Shown: positions 1 to 12,301, counted from the stretch's first letter. The stretch: 64,000 nt of DNA from Dacryopinax spathularia (GCA_037974965.1 JBBPFI010000010.1:434001-498000), one strand, 5' to 3'. Translations and numbers: made by a program. Notes: generated from the letters alone by a model not told the origin.

Positions 1-2
1 AT

Positions 3-630
3 GTGATCGAGAATGCCGATGGTCTGCTGCACTCATTCGTGAAGATGGGACCCGTGGCTCACTTCAGTTTAGCAAAGCCGAAGGATCACAAGCGTCAGGC
101 AAAGAAAGACCGTCACCCCGTCTTCTCTGAGGCAGTCTTGGAGACCTTCAGAGCGTCAGAGCTGTATGAGATGATAGATCGGGTGTACGTCTCATGATAA
201 TGATCATGATCATGACCAGAGCTCCTGACACAATTCCAGCGCTCACAGCAATGAAGAGATCATCCGGCATCGTGACTTTGATTCTGAGCGACTAATTTCC
301 GATGATGATCTCCCGGTGGTGAAGGACCGGAAGAGAAAACGGGGCAGCTCAAGCGATGATGAGGGAGAATTGATCCGACAGACGCTCAACGACCTCCGCC
401 AGCATCGGGCAGACCAGAATCGTTTGGAAGCAGCCCGAGAGGAACGTGAGCAGCGACGATGGGAGCTGGAACAAGCGCAGATGAAGGAACGGGCAGAGAG
501 GGAGCGGATCAACTTTGTTAACTCACAGTGGGACAAGGTCGCTAAATGGCGTGAATCCCCAAACACAAAGCTGCAGGAGCTTGCTGATCGGCTCGAGGAA
601 AAATTAGCGCAGGATATGCTTGGCTACTAG
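3..630 (+). CDS. Harbinger accessory Myb/SANT-like protein, 3' part
   Basis: Partial: the 5' end lies left of the window. I join 3-184 and 240-630 across a 55-base GT-AG intron, which gives 190 residues in frame. The visible part has a basic stretch rich in Lys/Arg near residues 20-40, an acidic and serine-rich linker, then a long Arg/Glu-rich coiled coil over the last 80 residues, ending in LGY. Harbinger elements encode a DNA-binding partner that escorts the transposase to the nucleus and the element ends; the position opposite the transposase is the main reason for this call. The Myb domain itself would be upstream and cannot be seen. An untranslated or differently spliced start cannot be excluded. 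Confidence 0.55.
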
Positions 631-631
631 A

Positions 632-1996
632 TCACATGATATCGTCTACCGCATATGCTAGATCAAATAGACGTTTCCGTCGAGCCACCCCAGCCTGATA
701 CAAAGCAGGTCCGTCCAACCGCTCTGCATGATCATGAGCATGTACACGAGCATGAGCATCCTCTCGCACAGCTCGTCGACGGGCCTGCAAGGCCAGCCAG
801 ACCTCCTCATCCTCCGCTCCATTATAGCCCTCAATTGTCTCTGGATCGTCCTTGCGCTCGATAAGGATGTTATGCAGGATCAGGATTGCTTCAACCAGCT
901 TGTAAAGGACCTGGAGATCACGGCCTGGCAGGAAGCGACAGGCTGGGAAGCGGCCCTTGAGCAGGCCAAAGGCATGTTCGACTTTGATCCGCATGGATGA
1001 TAGCTTGACATTCCAGGAGCGGCGTGCATCTGCCATCTCCGGATTGTTGGTGAGGTCATAGTCAGCGAAGGGACGGATCGTGTATCTTGTGAGCGGGTAG
1101 CCTGTGTGATCATGAGCATGGTTCATGATCATGAACATGAGGAGACCTTTATCGACCAGAAAGTACTCATCGTCCGCAAAATATTGTTCACGCTTCTTCC
1201 AGATCTCTGACTCCGTCCAAATGGCACTGTCTTGGACTGATCCTGGCCATCCATGTGAGTATGATGTGAAGATGCTCCGGTGATCCACAGTGGCCTGGAC
1301 AGCGATCTGAGGTATGATCAGGGCTGTTCACATAGGGCAGGTCATAGATGATACCGCATAACATTTCTTATAGCACCAGAACGCGGCCCAGTTCTCTCGT
1401 GGCTTGTTCTTGAGCCGCATGAGCGTACAGTCCATTAGACCAATACAACCAGGGAACCCCGCCTCTTCCATGACAGATTTGATCAACTCCTTTCGTAAGA
1501 GACCTGGAACAGAGAGATGCTGATCTCGACGGCGGCGGAGCGCCTTCAGGACCCGTGATTGGTAGAGGTAGAAGGTGCCCTCTGCAATCCCAGCCACATT
1601 TGCCGTCTGCACCCCTGTGAGGTCACCCATCCGGATCAGGAAGGTCGCCAGCTGATACTTCACAGGTCTTTGAGGACGTCGCCCGGTTGAGATGAAGACT
1701 GGATCCGCTCGGATGAGATCAAGAACATGCTCAAAGGATCGCCGGTCCATCCTGGTTCATGGTCATGATCATCGATATAGGGATGAGCACAGTCTAGCGC
1801 ACCGGAACCATGACTTGAACTCTCTCTCTGCGTACTGCTCCATGACCAGATCAATGAACTCTTCCGACTTTGGTCGGTCATATGGCCCCCGTGGACCCCA
1901 CTTGTCTGACCGTCCTCTCTTCTCGTGCTTCCGGGCCAGGTGCAAGGTCAGAAGAGCAGCAACGTCCTCATCAACCGATACAGCAGAACTGAGCAT
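632..1996 (-). CDS. PIF/Harbinger DDE transposase
   Basis: Exons 1996-1803, 1751-1355, 1306-1147 and 1101-632 join to 406 codons. The DDE_Tnp_4 (HARBI1-like) nuclease is recognisable: first Asp in GLMDCT, second Asp in SVQDS, Glu in VEHAFGLLKGRF, so the triad is present. An N-terminal helix-turn-helix-like region precedes it (FKSWFR then MDRRSFEHV). It would cut and rejoin the element ends. Introns at 1752-1802 and 1307-1354 must be removed because unspliced reading hits stops; 1102-1146 is 45 bases and could be read through in frame, but splicing restores the usual DKGYPL motif. Near the C-terminus another TGATCAT-containing stretch (724-769) is read in frame here. The start is uncertain: an upstream in-frame Met at 2122 exists. 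Confidence 0.82.
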
Positions 1997-2122
1997 CGTC
2001 AGACCTAGGTGGAAGAGCGGAGATCTCTTCTGCTGAATGCGAGGCATGGGTATGATCATGATCATGAGCGGACTCAGGGTTGTGCAGCACATGAAGACGA
2101 CTAGATTTGCTGGAGATGCCAA

Positions 2123-3384
2123 GATGAAGGTTCAAGGTCTGCAGCTCACGAACTGCAAAAACGACGGAGGAATACGTTCGTGGTTTGTGGGCAGTTCGTG
2201 ACACGATCAGGAGATGGAGCATGCGGTCACGTCAAAACAGAACCCTGTTCCACATGGCATCCTGCCACGAACTCGCTCACGAACTAGAATTGAGGTGGGC
2301 TAGTTGGTGCTACGAACGGATTGACTGGTTCATGTTACGGACTAGACTGAGGTTGGGCGCTTGTTCCCTCCTCTCCGTGTTGCATGACTTGATTTGTGGA
2401 TTTGTAAGCTGGTTTGAAATGGACGAAATCTATCCTTTTCACGTCCTTTTGCGTCATCTTATCAGAAGGAGATGGACGATCACCGGACGAAGTCTAGAAT
2501 CGTATGTACTTCTGCATCTCGGTAAAAAGCCAGGAAGAAGAGGGATACTCATGTTTGCATTCTGCATTTGAAAGTGTGTTTGGTCCGACTAGAAAGGCTC
2601 TGACTGGATGATCCGCTCGACGTTGTTATTGGTAGTGACTCGATCACTTGTCTCGCACCAGAGCGCTACGAGCGCTTCACGCTAAGACAGGAGACCGCCT
2701 TCGCCGAGAAGTCAAAGACAACTACAAGGCCTGCGACTCCTCGCGTGGGCATGCAACAAGAGGAGGCGACTTTGCACGAAATACCAGGGTGATGAGCAGA
2801 CAAATTCGCCCGATCTGCCCCTCGCACCCCGGCCTGAGCATTAATATTCCCATCGATTTCTTTCGCCCTGGCTCTCAAGCACGGGGTTTGCACGAACTAC
2901 GCCCGGGCTGGGCAGAGCAGAGCTTTCTCACCAAATTCATTCTCCCCCTACCTTGCCTCCCCTCAGGGCAAGAACAGACGTACTAACGGGCAAGTACACA
3001 GGCCCAGAGCTGCGAAGCTGAAGAGAAACGAACGTGCGAGAAGTCACGAGCAGAAAGGAAGAGAAAAGGAAAAGGAAAAGCATGGACAGGAAGGAGGAAG
3101 AGAAGCAATAAAGGGGATATCGGTACGATGATCGGTAGGACGGGAGAAGGATGAGGATTACACCGATGTGCAGTTCGATGGGCGGGAGGAGGGAGGGGAT
3201 AGAGGGGATGATGCGGTGCGTGAAGAAAAGCATGCATGAGGATGAGCGAAACGAGACCACGTCTATATCACCTCTACCAGTAGCTGACTGGCCCGGCCGC
3301 GCCGCATATCAAACCGGCTTGGCAGCTTAGCCTGCCGGATCCGGCCGACTGACCAGGCCTGCCACCTTGCGCTTGCGGACTACG
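2123..3384. other. No gene seen; flank of Harbinger element
   Basis: About 1.26 kb. From 2130 to 2350 there are several short CACGAACT-like words in both orientations, possibly transposon subterminal repeats. From 3050 to 3240 the + strand is strongly purine-rich. No reading frame with coding character was found. Confidence 0.5.
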
Positions 3385-5471
3385 TTATGTCGCGAAGACG
3401 CCCATGATCCTGAATGGCGCCACCGGATGCCCTTCCTCGCCGTGCAGCTCGCATTCTACGTAGTGCGAGCCTGCGGCGACGGAGCGGTCGATGAATGTCA
3501 ACCTGCGGAGTCAAGAGTCAGCATCATATTCCCTGCAAGACAGTCGGAGCGCAGGGGAAAGGCGAAGAACAGTTGGGAAGAAGTTCCAGAGGCAAGGAAT
3601 AGAAGGCAGAAAGATGATGATGGAGGAGACAGAGAAGGACAAGTAACGCACGTCGGCACAGGATTGTTCACGTCCGCCTCTCCCTCCAACACCCTCGCAC
3701 CCCCATAATTATTATCCACCCAACAACTAACCACGCTGCCCATGCCCCTCGGTTCCCTCAAATACCAAATAGCCACGTCGCCCTCCATGAGCCTGACCGG
3801 AATGCGCATCCTACTGGTGGGCAGGGTCGCGTACCAGTAATGTCGCTCTTCGCCGGGCTTAAGGTCGTGGACGTGCGTTGTGGGCGGGTGGTAGGCGTGC
3901 CACCCCGAACCGTAGAAGAGGGACGGCGGGAGGGGGTTGATCAGGTCGTTAGCGGAGGCGCAGTATGGCTCTGGTGGTAAACGCGGGATACGCGCGGGGC
4001 GCGCGGAGATGCGCAGAGGAGGGACGCGGAACGGTAGTAGGAGGGCTTCCCTCTCTTGGGCGGAAAGCGAGCTCGCGGGTCCTTTACCGCTCTCCTTGCC
4101 GGCTTGCTTCACGTCGTTCCCTATGCGTACGCCTACGCCGCCGAATAAGCCGCGCGCTTCGGATAGCTCGTCGGCGCCTTCTGTGTTGAGCAACTCGGGG
4201 ACTTCGTAAGCCCCTCGGCCGACAGCTGCGTCCCATGCCAGACAGGCTTGGCTCTCCATATACGAGATAAGCACGTCCGCGAGCAACTCATGGCCGGTGG
4301 GGTTGGCGAGGATCGGGTCGGCATAGAAGGTTTGTCTTGTCAGGTCTGGGTTGAGAAGGTAGTCGTTATAGAGCGGTCCTTTGATACTACATAGCGCATA
4401 TAGTTAGCTTCTGATGGAGAGAGGTGCAAAGGGAAGTGGGACGCACCTTATATGCGGGATGTCGTAGTACTGCGCTACGGCTGTATGGTGCAGCTCTGCG
4501 CCTGCGAACCCGTGCATCTGCTGCATTTGCGGGGCGAAGTGGCCCAGCAGGATCACGGCCGGCTGCTCAGGACGAACCATGATCGTCCTCACGAGCAACT
4601 CGAAATGTTCCCTCCACGCCGGGTCGTTCGGGTCTTCAGTGTCAAACTCGAGGATTACCAGGTCCGTCCTGTCCGGCAGATGGAGCGCGCTACAGAACGC
4701 AAAGTAGCCCGTGTCTGTCCGCCGGACGGCGCCGTTCGTCAGCTCTGAGGCTGGATGGGGGAAGACCGATGTCCACCATTGAAAGAAACGCGATGGGTAA
4801 CACCGTGGGGAGATGGGGTCGTCGCCTGCTCCGTGACAGGCTGAGATGGACCCGCCCAGAACGGAGATCGTTATCGGTCTCCCCTCGAGTGCACGCCGTA
4901 GAACGCGTTGGACGCGTGCGCCGGACCCGAGATAGGTTCGCGACCGCATCAGCGCGTGCGCGCCGTATTTTGCTGCAAGTGCATCTCCTGGACCGAAGAT
5001 AGGACAAAAGTCGAACGGCGGTGGCGAGGAGGCGGATGCGTTGAGGTAATCACGCGGTTTTAGTGGGAAGGGTGTATTTTGCGCGAGGGGATGGATGGGC
5101 GATGCGGGGAATATGATGCGTGATAGGAAGAGGATAAAGGATAGCAGGCCTAGGATGGCCCATACGCGCGGTGGGAGGCCGAGTATCCTGTTCGGTACGG
5201 CGGCTGCTCCTCCTGGCGGGACGAGTTTTGCGGGTGTTAGCGAGGGGGACGATTTGTCTGATGAGCCCATATCTGCGCGGGCGACGTGGGGCAGCTCGTG
5301 CCCGTTCTCGTTGTGTTGCTGCTGCTGGTTGCGTAAGCTATGTGGAGAGGGAGGAGTAGGAGTAGGGTGGTCGATGGAAAGGGAGGAGGATTGGGAGTGC
5401 TTGATGTTTGTTAAGCCGAGCGCGGGTGCTGAGGTGAGAGTGCCGGTCGACTTTGTCGTTCGCCGTAACAT
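3385..5471 (-). CDS. SGNH-hydrolase-like single-pass membrane protein
   Basis: Exons 5471-4447, 4386-3652 and 3502-3385 give 625 residues. A disordered Ser/Pro/Gln-rich N-tail of about 100 residues is followed by one membrane segment (about 103-121), so a type II topology with the large C-terminal part in the secretory lumen is likely. The SGNH fold is suggested by GGSIS (about 206-210, block I Ser), ILEFDTEDP (usually a block with Glu/Asn-Asp in this fold) and a C-terminal Asp and His about ten residues apart in ADPILANPTGH. Such proteins act as esterases or O-acetyl-type enzymes on glycans. It is transcribed divergently from a CAP59-type glycosyltransferase, which fits a role in cell-surface glycan modification, but the substrate is not known. 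The C-terminal 250 residues form a further beta-rich region I cannot name. Confidence 0.72.
4387..4446 (-). other. Intron 1 of SGNH-like gene
   Basis: GTGCGT donor and TAG acceptor, 60 bases. Removing it joins the Ser-block half to the half holding the catalytic Asp/His, in frame. Unspliced reading stops within 15 codons. Confidence 0.85.
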
Positions 5472-6227
5472 GAAGCCACCCCCGCGGGCTGCTGCTGATA
5501 CCGTCGTACAACTACCACCCCTTCTGATCCTTAGAGAGATGGGTCAGACACGCGCTGGAACGTGGCGGACCACAAAAATGGGTGATGCTCACCTAGACAC
5601 CACTCAACTCGGCGCGGTCCAGCTGGCCGGGGAAGGGGTGACGCGAAGAACGGCCGAGGTGTACGTACTCGCGACCAAATCGGGAGACACGCACAGAGCG
5701 AGTGGGACGTAACGAGACAAGGACAAGGGTCGGCGGGCGCCTACGATAGATGCGGGAGCGGTCGCAGTCGTCAGACCTCGTCCGTCTCAAGCAAAGCGGC
5801 CCAGCAGCCTCGTCACTCTCGTCAGAGGGCGAGGGCGGGAAAAAGAAGGGGAGGGGGAAACCGCAGGTGAAGGAACGAGGGCGGGATGCAATTGAAGGAG
5901 GCGCGAACTGAAAGTGGGTGGCTGTGTAAGAATAGCCTGCTGTGATTGGCCAACCGGCGGTAGTGTTCATATGCGTACCGGTTTTGGTCCCTGTTAGACT
6001 TTGATATCCATCCCACGCTCACACCTTCTGCCCTCACCCACACAGCGAGACACGTCGACCGACGCAAGAGGCACCTTCCCTCACCGCCGCACACGCATAC
6101 AACCTCACTTGTCCTTCCTTTCGTTCTATCTGCCGGGTCATTGTCCCCCTTGCTACCTTCCGTAACGTCTGCGGAGACTGGCTCGTCGTCGTCCACGTTC
6201 CACGTTCTCCGCGGCATAGAGGCCAGC
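5472..6227. promoter_or_regulatory. Divergent promoter region, SGNH-like / CAP59-like genes
   Basis: 756 bases lie between the two start codons. Pyrimidine-rich tracts occur before both ATGs. No TATA box was clear. Shared control of the two genes is an inference from the head-to-head layout. Confidence 0.45.
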
Positions 6228-8140
6228 ATGTACACCCGGCGCGCCTCTCTCTCCGTAGCGCCCATCAAGGACCACCCGCCATCATCTCCACTCGCATACC
6301 TCGTACAAGCATACAGACGGATCCCACCCCCGCTCGTCCTCCTAATAGGCGTGACGATCGGCCTGCTCGTCTCGCGCTTACTCTTCCCTTCCACATCAGA
6401 ACCGACAACAGCGCCATGGACCGGCGGGAGCGGGGCGACCAAGCTGCGTGCGGACCACCGGCCGGCTGGGCGACGAAGTGTGCAGATGCCCACGCTTGAT
6501 CAGAGGAGAAGAGTGCTCGAGCTGCTCACACATCTCTCGCCGCATCATACGAGGGAATGCATGCGCGACAGCCAGCAACAATACGTGCACCAGGCGCATG
6601 CGCGGTACGCGCCGCTCATCGGGCACGCGCCACCCCCTCGACGCGCCTTCCCGTGGTCAGAACCCGAGCCGCTCGAGATCCAAAAACAGCGGAAGAGGGC
6701 CGAGGTGGCCGCGAGGCAACACAAGTACTTCTTCGCTATCAACCTGTACAACTCGTTCGACGTTATCCCCGACATATTCTCCACGCTCTTCCGGACGGGC
6801 GCGATCCTGGGGTATCATAATGTGTTCGTGTCGATCTACGAGAACGGGTCAAAGGACCAGACGAAAGCGCTGCTGCGGATATTCGACGCGCTCACGCGTG
6901 CGGTCGGGATGCGCGTCGTCATCCGTACCTCGCAGCGCACAAGAGGCCAGTTCAACCACCGGATCGAGTACCTCGCCGAAGTCCGGAACAGCGCCCTTGT
7001 CCCCCTACACGAGCAGAGAGACAACGAAGGCGAAGTGTTCGACAGCGTGGTGTTCATGAACGACATCCTTCCCTGCGTGGACGACCTGCTCGAGCTGATC
7101 TGGCAATCTCGGCACCAGAACGCCGGCATCACCTGCGCCGCAGACTATATGTTCCACGACGAGCTGAACACGCCTGTATTCTACGACAACTGGGTGGCGC
7201 GGGACATCAACGGGACGGCACTAGAGAACGCGCCGTTCGAGCATGTTTTCCACCATCCCGAGAGCAGCAGGAGGTTCCAGGTTCATCTGCCCGTGCAGGT
7301 CCAGTCGTGCTGGAACGGAGTGGCGATCTTGGATCCGGCGCCGTTGTACGCGGCACCGCATGTGAGGTTCAGGATGGCAAAGCTGAGCCAGGGAGAGTGC
7401 TCGGCGAGTGAGTGCTCGTTGATCGGGAACGATTATTGGAATGCCGGGTACGGGAGGATCATCATGGTCCCTCGCGTCAAGCTGGCATACGATAAGGTGC
7501 GTCCCGTCTCATCCCCCTTTCTCTCTCTGCTCCACTCCTGTCACCCCTCTTTCCGCTCTTCGCCGTCTGCTTGCCCTCTCCTCCGTCCTAGCATATACTC
7601 ACCGCCAAAACAGAAAGTATACGACATCATCCACCCCAAACGGCAAAACCTCACCGCAATCCGGAACTACGTCCGTATCGGCGGCCTAGCGGACGACCCG
7701 CGCGCTGACCCGCAGGATCGGACGTGGTTTGGGCCGCATGATAGGCTTTTTATTGAGGAGGAGAGCGAGAAGATCGATTTTAAGCCGGGGCCGGAGTATG
7801 GTGCGTGCTTGCTTGCTTTCCTTTCGCCTTTGCTCTCTGTTCCTTCTTTCTCCCCACCCTGGGTCGTTCGAACTCTATGCTATGTCTCCTTCCTTGTCGT
7901 GATCCTCCTAGTTCCCCTCCCGTCGCGGATCTCTCAGCTTGTCTCCCTCACTTACCTCTGGTTCTGGTTGCATTTCCGGACGCGCGCTAACGCTCGCTCT
8001 GTGCAGTTTGGTGCTGGGGCTGGGACGGCGCCGGCGATCTGGACGGGCCGGACGTGGACCCGATCTGGGAGAAGATGGACGAGCGGTCCACGCGGCCGGA
8101 GGCGGTAACGGTGAAACATGATCGGAGTCTTGATCTCTAG
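6228..8140 (+). CDS. CAP59-family (CAP59_mtransfer) glycosyltransferase
   Basis: Exons 6228-7496, 7614-7800 and 8007-8140 give 529 residues. A single membrane anchor at about 35-53 follows a short cytosolic tail, the type II layout of Golgi glycosyltransferases. The luminal domain carries family landmarks: FFAINLYNSFDVIPDI, VFVSIYENGSKDQTK, a DD-like FMNDILPCVDDLLEL, CAADYMFHD and, near the end, a Trp-rich WCWGWDG after intron 2. In Cryptococcus this family includes CAP59 and the alpha-1,3-mannosyltransferase CMT1, linked to capsule and glycan synthesis; other basidiomycetes have many relatives. The ATG at 6228 was chosen because it directly precedes the cytosolic tail and anchor; upstream frame is open but has no ATG. 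The exact linkage made is unknown. Confidence 0.85.
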
Positions 8141-8960
8141 TGGGCCGGCTCTCTCGTCGGAGGAGGAGGAGGAAGCGCCGTATGCCGGGGCTAGTGGCGA
8201 TCTGGTGAGCTTGCGTGCGTGCCCAGTAACGAGCTGCAGCTGCCTCGACCGTGGATGGATGGTTATGCGGTGCGACCTTGCCCCCCTCCGCTGCTACAAG
8301 TTACTGGGCAACGGCACCAGGACGAGGCAAGCCACGAGTGACGGGGAGGCGGGTGTAGGTGCGGGTACGGCGATCGTTGTAAGGAGAGGCCAAGAGGTGA
8401 TCGGGCGTCCTCATACTGGATACTGTAGATAATTACTGCAATAGTCCCTACATTGTTGCTCCTGCCCGTTGTTCATATTGCTGCATCATCATCATCGTGG
8501 TACCTTTTTCTAGTCTAGTCTAATCAACCTGCCAACCCCTACCCAACTTGCTCGCACGAGTACATAGCATCACCGCGTGGGGTCAGACGTTCTTGGAGTG
8601 AAGGAGGAAGGAGGAAGGGGCTCACGTGATATAACGCGCGCGACTGATTTCGCGCCCCTTTACGCGCGTCATCCGACACCGCCCCTTTGCCGTTGTTCGC
8701 CTGGAGTGCCCTTAAACCCCTGCGGTTGAAGGGGCTTCTTCTCCCTCCTCTCCCTTATCCTTACGATCTGCTTGGACCTTCCGTCGATCTGAGGAGTGGT
8801 TGTATAAGGGCTGGATCGTCGACGTGCAGCGACTTTGTGACATCAACAAAGACATCAGACCAGGACATCAACTTCGATATTCTCAAATCTTCCCGCTCAT
8901 CACCAACAAAACACCCTCACCTCATCACCTCACCACCCACACCCACCAAGCACGTGCAGG
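8141..8960. other. Intergenic: 3' region and promoter of next gene
   Basis: 820 bases. The stretch near 8880-8950 just upstream of the next ATG is CA/pyrimidine-rich, typical of fungal 5' leaders. No further gene was seen. Confidence 0.5.
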
Positions 8961-11900
8961 ATGGCCTCCCCCGCCCCAACCCGCAAACCCGGGCACCACT
9001 CAACAACCTACACCCTCGCCCCTCCCCCCCCTCCGCCAAACTGGTCCCAAACGCCCACACCGGGAATCACACTCCCATACCCCTATTCCTACCCCCAGCC
9101 AGCACAGACGATGCCCCATCACCTTCCTGCTGGTGGTCAGCCGCCTCCGCGCTCTAGCCCGGCTGGGCCTAGACGGGGTAGTACGGCTAGTTCCACGGGT
9201 GGGGGGATGCCACCGCCCAGGCCTCTGGGCTTACCGGAGAATAGGGATTTCTTCTCGCCGCCTACTGTGAGCGGGCAGGGGCATGGGAAGGTGGGGGGTG
9301 GGAGGGTGACGCCGCAGAATGATCCTCATCGTCGAGGGATGTACATCCCCGGTTCGTCTCCCACTCAAGCCCATCAAGGGAGGGACGAGGAAGAAGGAAG
9401 CGAGAGCGGCGACGAGCAATACGGCCTGGAAGATGATCCCTGGGGCGATGAGCGCCAACAGAAACATCGGCGCGGCAGTAGCGCAGGAGGAGGAGGGATT
9501 ATAGGCGCCGTAGCCAATTTGGTCACTGGTCGCTCGCCTCGGAGTGGACAGGAGGGAAGGATGACGAGTGATGAGATTGAAAGGGAGGCTGAGAGGGCGC
9601 GCGAGGAGAGCAGGAGGGAGGCGGAGCGGATATTGGCTATGGAACGGGCGGCGAGGGAGCGGGTTTCTCAGGTGTGTCCAGTCTTCCTCTCAATCTGTCC
9701 TTGCCTCCTCTTCCTTTTTTGCGGGTAAAATGAGGAGATGCTGATTCCCATGATAGACGGCCAGTGAGAGAGAAAGAGAAACGATGGAAGCAGAAGTCCT
9801 CGCCCTCCTCCAAACGCCCTCCAAGTCCCCTCGCCCTGGCCTGCCCCTCACCCCTCTCGCCTCCTCCGCACCCCCAACCCCCGGAACACCTTCAAAGTCC
9901 CCCAACACGTCTCAAAACCCCAACCCCTCATGGTGGACAGCCGCCAAAGCCCGCCTCACACCTTCCAAAGACCCCAAGCAAGGGGAGAAGGAGCTGAGGG
10001 AGCTGACTCCCGCCCAGCTGATAGCGGCTGAAGCAAGGGGCGGGAAGTTGAGGAGGTCTCGCTCGAGCTCGGTCGGGGCGATCGACCGGCCCAGCCCTGT
10101 ACCGCACCAAGGAGGGGGGAAGGGGACGAGCTGGTTCACTTCCTCCCGTTCTGCGGAGGACAAGGACAGGGAGAGGGAGAAGAAACATGAGTGGCCTGCG
10201 AAGGGCGATAAGAAATTCGACGATCCTGCGTTTGCGCTGCTCAATGGTGCTGCTTCCCCCGCTGCCGGGCCACCCACGGCGGGCCCTGGGGCGCACGAGC
10301 AGAGGGTGAGGACTCAGTCCTTGCCCCCTCCACGGACGCCGCAGCACACCGGCTCACACTTGTCCGCACCCGGAACACCAGCTCATCAACCCGCTCAACT
10401 CAGCCCGCACCCCCCGCACCAGTCCTCCCACCCCAGCCAACCCCAATGGGGCGGCCCCTCCCCAGCCCCCTCAGCCGCACCCTCATTCCTCTCCTACCCC
10501 CCCTCCCGCTCCCCCTACCTCTCCCACACACCCCAAGGAGCGCTCAACGTTCCCGACTCCCTCTTATCCATGGCTTCCCGTCTTGAGAAACTCGAGAGGT
10601 GGACCGTTGCTCATGTGCGGGCATTGGAGGATAGGATGAGAGAGGTGGAGGAATACATCGTTGGCCGCGAGGCGGGGTGGGACGAGGCTGAGCAAGGCGT
10701 GCGCGCTCTGCGGTCGGACTTAGAAGAACTTCGCACTACTACGAGTGCGCTTAAGGCCGGGCCGCCAGTACCGGAAGATACGGAGTTGGGAAGGGCGATC
10801 AACAGCGCTTGGAGGAAAGACCATGCCCTCGCCCTTGGATCTGCCGCTGGCGGGGAAGTCCCGAAGACGAGGGAGAGTAGGGCGTCAAGGGTCGTGTCGA
10901 GCGTCAAGAGCAGCGATGATGATCTTCGGGCTATGGCGCAGGCCCAACGTGCAGAAGTGGCTTCTAAGCCTCATTCCCACCCCCACTCTCAGGCTCAGGC
11001 TCAAGCAGTGACGACGACAGTGAGCAATATAACCCGCTCTGTCCACTCCACGCCTACACCCACTCCGGCACCGACGCCGGCGCAGGCGCAGGCCCCGCCC
11101 GCAAAGGACAAGGAGTACCTCCAGAAACCGCAGGACGAGGAAGACCGGCTGAGCTTGACGGGGCTGGCGGATACGTTGACGGATTATAGCAAGATGTTCC
11201 TTTCTGCTGATGAGGGGGGGGATGTGTCGCGGAACACTTCTCTCGCTCGGTCGGATGTTTCGGGCGGGCAGGACTCGCAGCGCTCGGGGGTGGAGGCGCA
11301 TCATGGGCACGGCAGGGAGCAAGAGGAAGACGATGAGACGGCGGAAGAGAGGAGTATCGCCTCCGACGCTACAGAAGCTGCTCATTCCCTGCACTCCGGG
11401 ACAGGGTCGGTCGACGAGCCCGCGCCTCGCACGCCGTCGCCCACGGGACTCCGGCTACCTGCGAAGGACGACGCGCACTACTTAGGCGGAAGTCCGGGAA
11501 CCACCCCGCTGGCTGGGAGGGGCCACTTGAGCCGCCCGAGCGGGGATTACGCGACTTCGCATTCGCCGAAGGAGTATAGTCCCGCCTTGAAACCAGCGAG
11601 GGAGGAGAGGGACCAGGCGCCGAGCCCCGCTGCAGGCCGGAAGAGGTACACCACTGCCCTGGGCGGCGGCGGCGCTAAGGACTCCTTATCCGCTAAGAAA
11701 GACCTCAAGCAATCCACCAAGGACAAGGACAAGGAAGACGGCGGCAAGTCCTTGCTCCCCACACCGGATACACCGGGGACGGAGAAGTTCGAGCCTTCCC
11801 CTGAGAAGGTTCAGATGCAGCCTCAGCCTGTGCGTCCGAGGGCCCAGAGAGCACATACGACGTCGTATAGCGTTTCTTCTACGCCTGCTATGCCTTTGCC

Positions 11901-12276
11901 CTCGCCCGCGCCGAGTTCGACTAGCGCGAATGGGAACGCTACTTCCGCTGGCCAGGCCAAGGAAGCCAAGACGCAGTCGCAGTCCCAAGCGCCGGGCCAA
12001 GGAGAATTCTTCACCACCACCCGGCCCCGTCCTCGCCCGCACAGCACCTACGCCCCCCTGACCGCTCAGAGCCCCGCACCGATCAAGATCCCCCCTACGC
12101 ACGCTCGCCCAAAGCAGGTCGGGCTGGGGTTCGTGGACCCCCTCGTGATAAGGAAAGAAGTGAAGGATGCGGGGAGGGAGGTGAGGGGTCTTGAGGGGTT
12201 GAAGGCTGTTAGGGCTGGGAAGAAGACGGCCAAGGTTGGGGAGATGGTCAAGTTTTTCGATAAGGCGCAGGAGTGA
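8961..12276 (+). CDS. Large disordered protein with central coiled coil, function unknown
   Basis: Exons 8961-9671 and 9757-12276 (intron 85 bases, phase 0) give 1076 residues. I do not recognise a family. Most of the protein is Pro/Ser/Thr/Gln-rich and probably unfolded. Two parts could be structured: a charged Glu/Arg helix at about 195-250 spanning the splice junction (EIEREAERAREESRREAE) and a heptad-like segment starting near LLSMASRLEKLERWTVAHV that runs about 60 residues. The last 50 residues are ordered-looking and basic-acidic alternating, ending in VKFFDKAQE. Many Pro-directed SP/TP sites suggest phosphorylation. A scaffold or polarity role is only a guess. Long exon length and steady frame support a real gene. 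Confidence 0.7.
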
Positions 12277-12301
12277 GCGCGAGCTCTGTCTGGCATTCCC
12301 A

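Larger units (their letters stand above)
1..2122. mobile_element. PIF/Harbinger-type DNA transposon, left end outside window
   Basis: Two tail-to-tail genes, a Myb/SANT-like partner on + and a DDE transposase on -, are the usual content of PIF/Harbinger elements. Their stop codons are one base apart at 630 and 632. The left terminal repeat lies outside the window. I could not find a convincing right terminal inverted repeat or TTA/TAA target duplication; 2130-2350 has several short CACGAACT-like copies in both orientations that could be subterminal repeats. The genes have no internal stops after splicing, so the copy may be recent. Short introns here share a TGATCAT palindrome. Confidence 0.8.

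Noticed and set aside
2037-2122. Extra first transposase exon starting at 2122
   Set aside because: The available donor and acceptor do not keep the frame; kept only as an alternative start.
5095-5712. 205-residue frame on plus over the SGNH gene start
   Set aside because: Antisense to the disordered N-tail of the SGNH-like gene.
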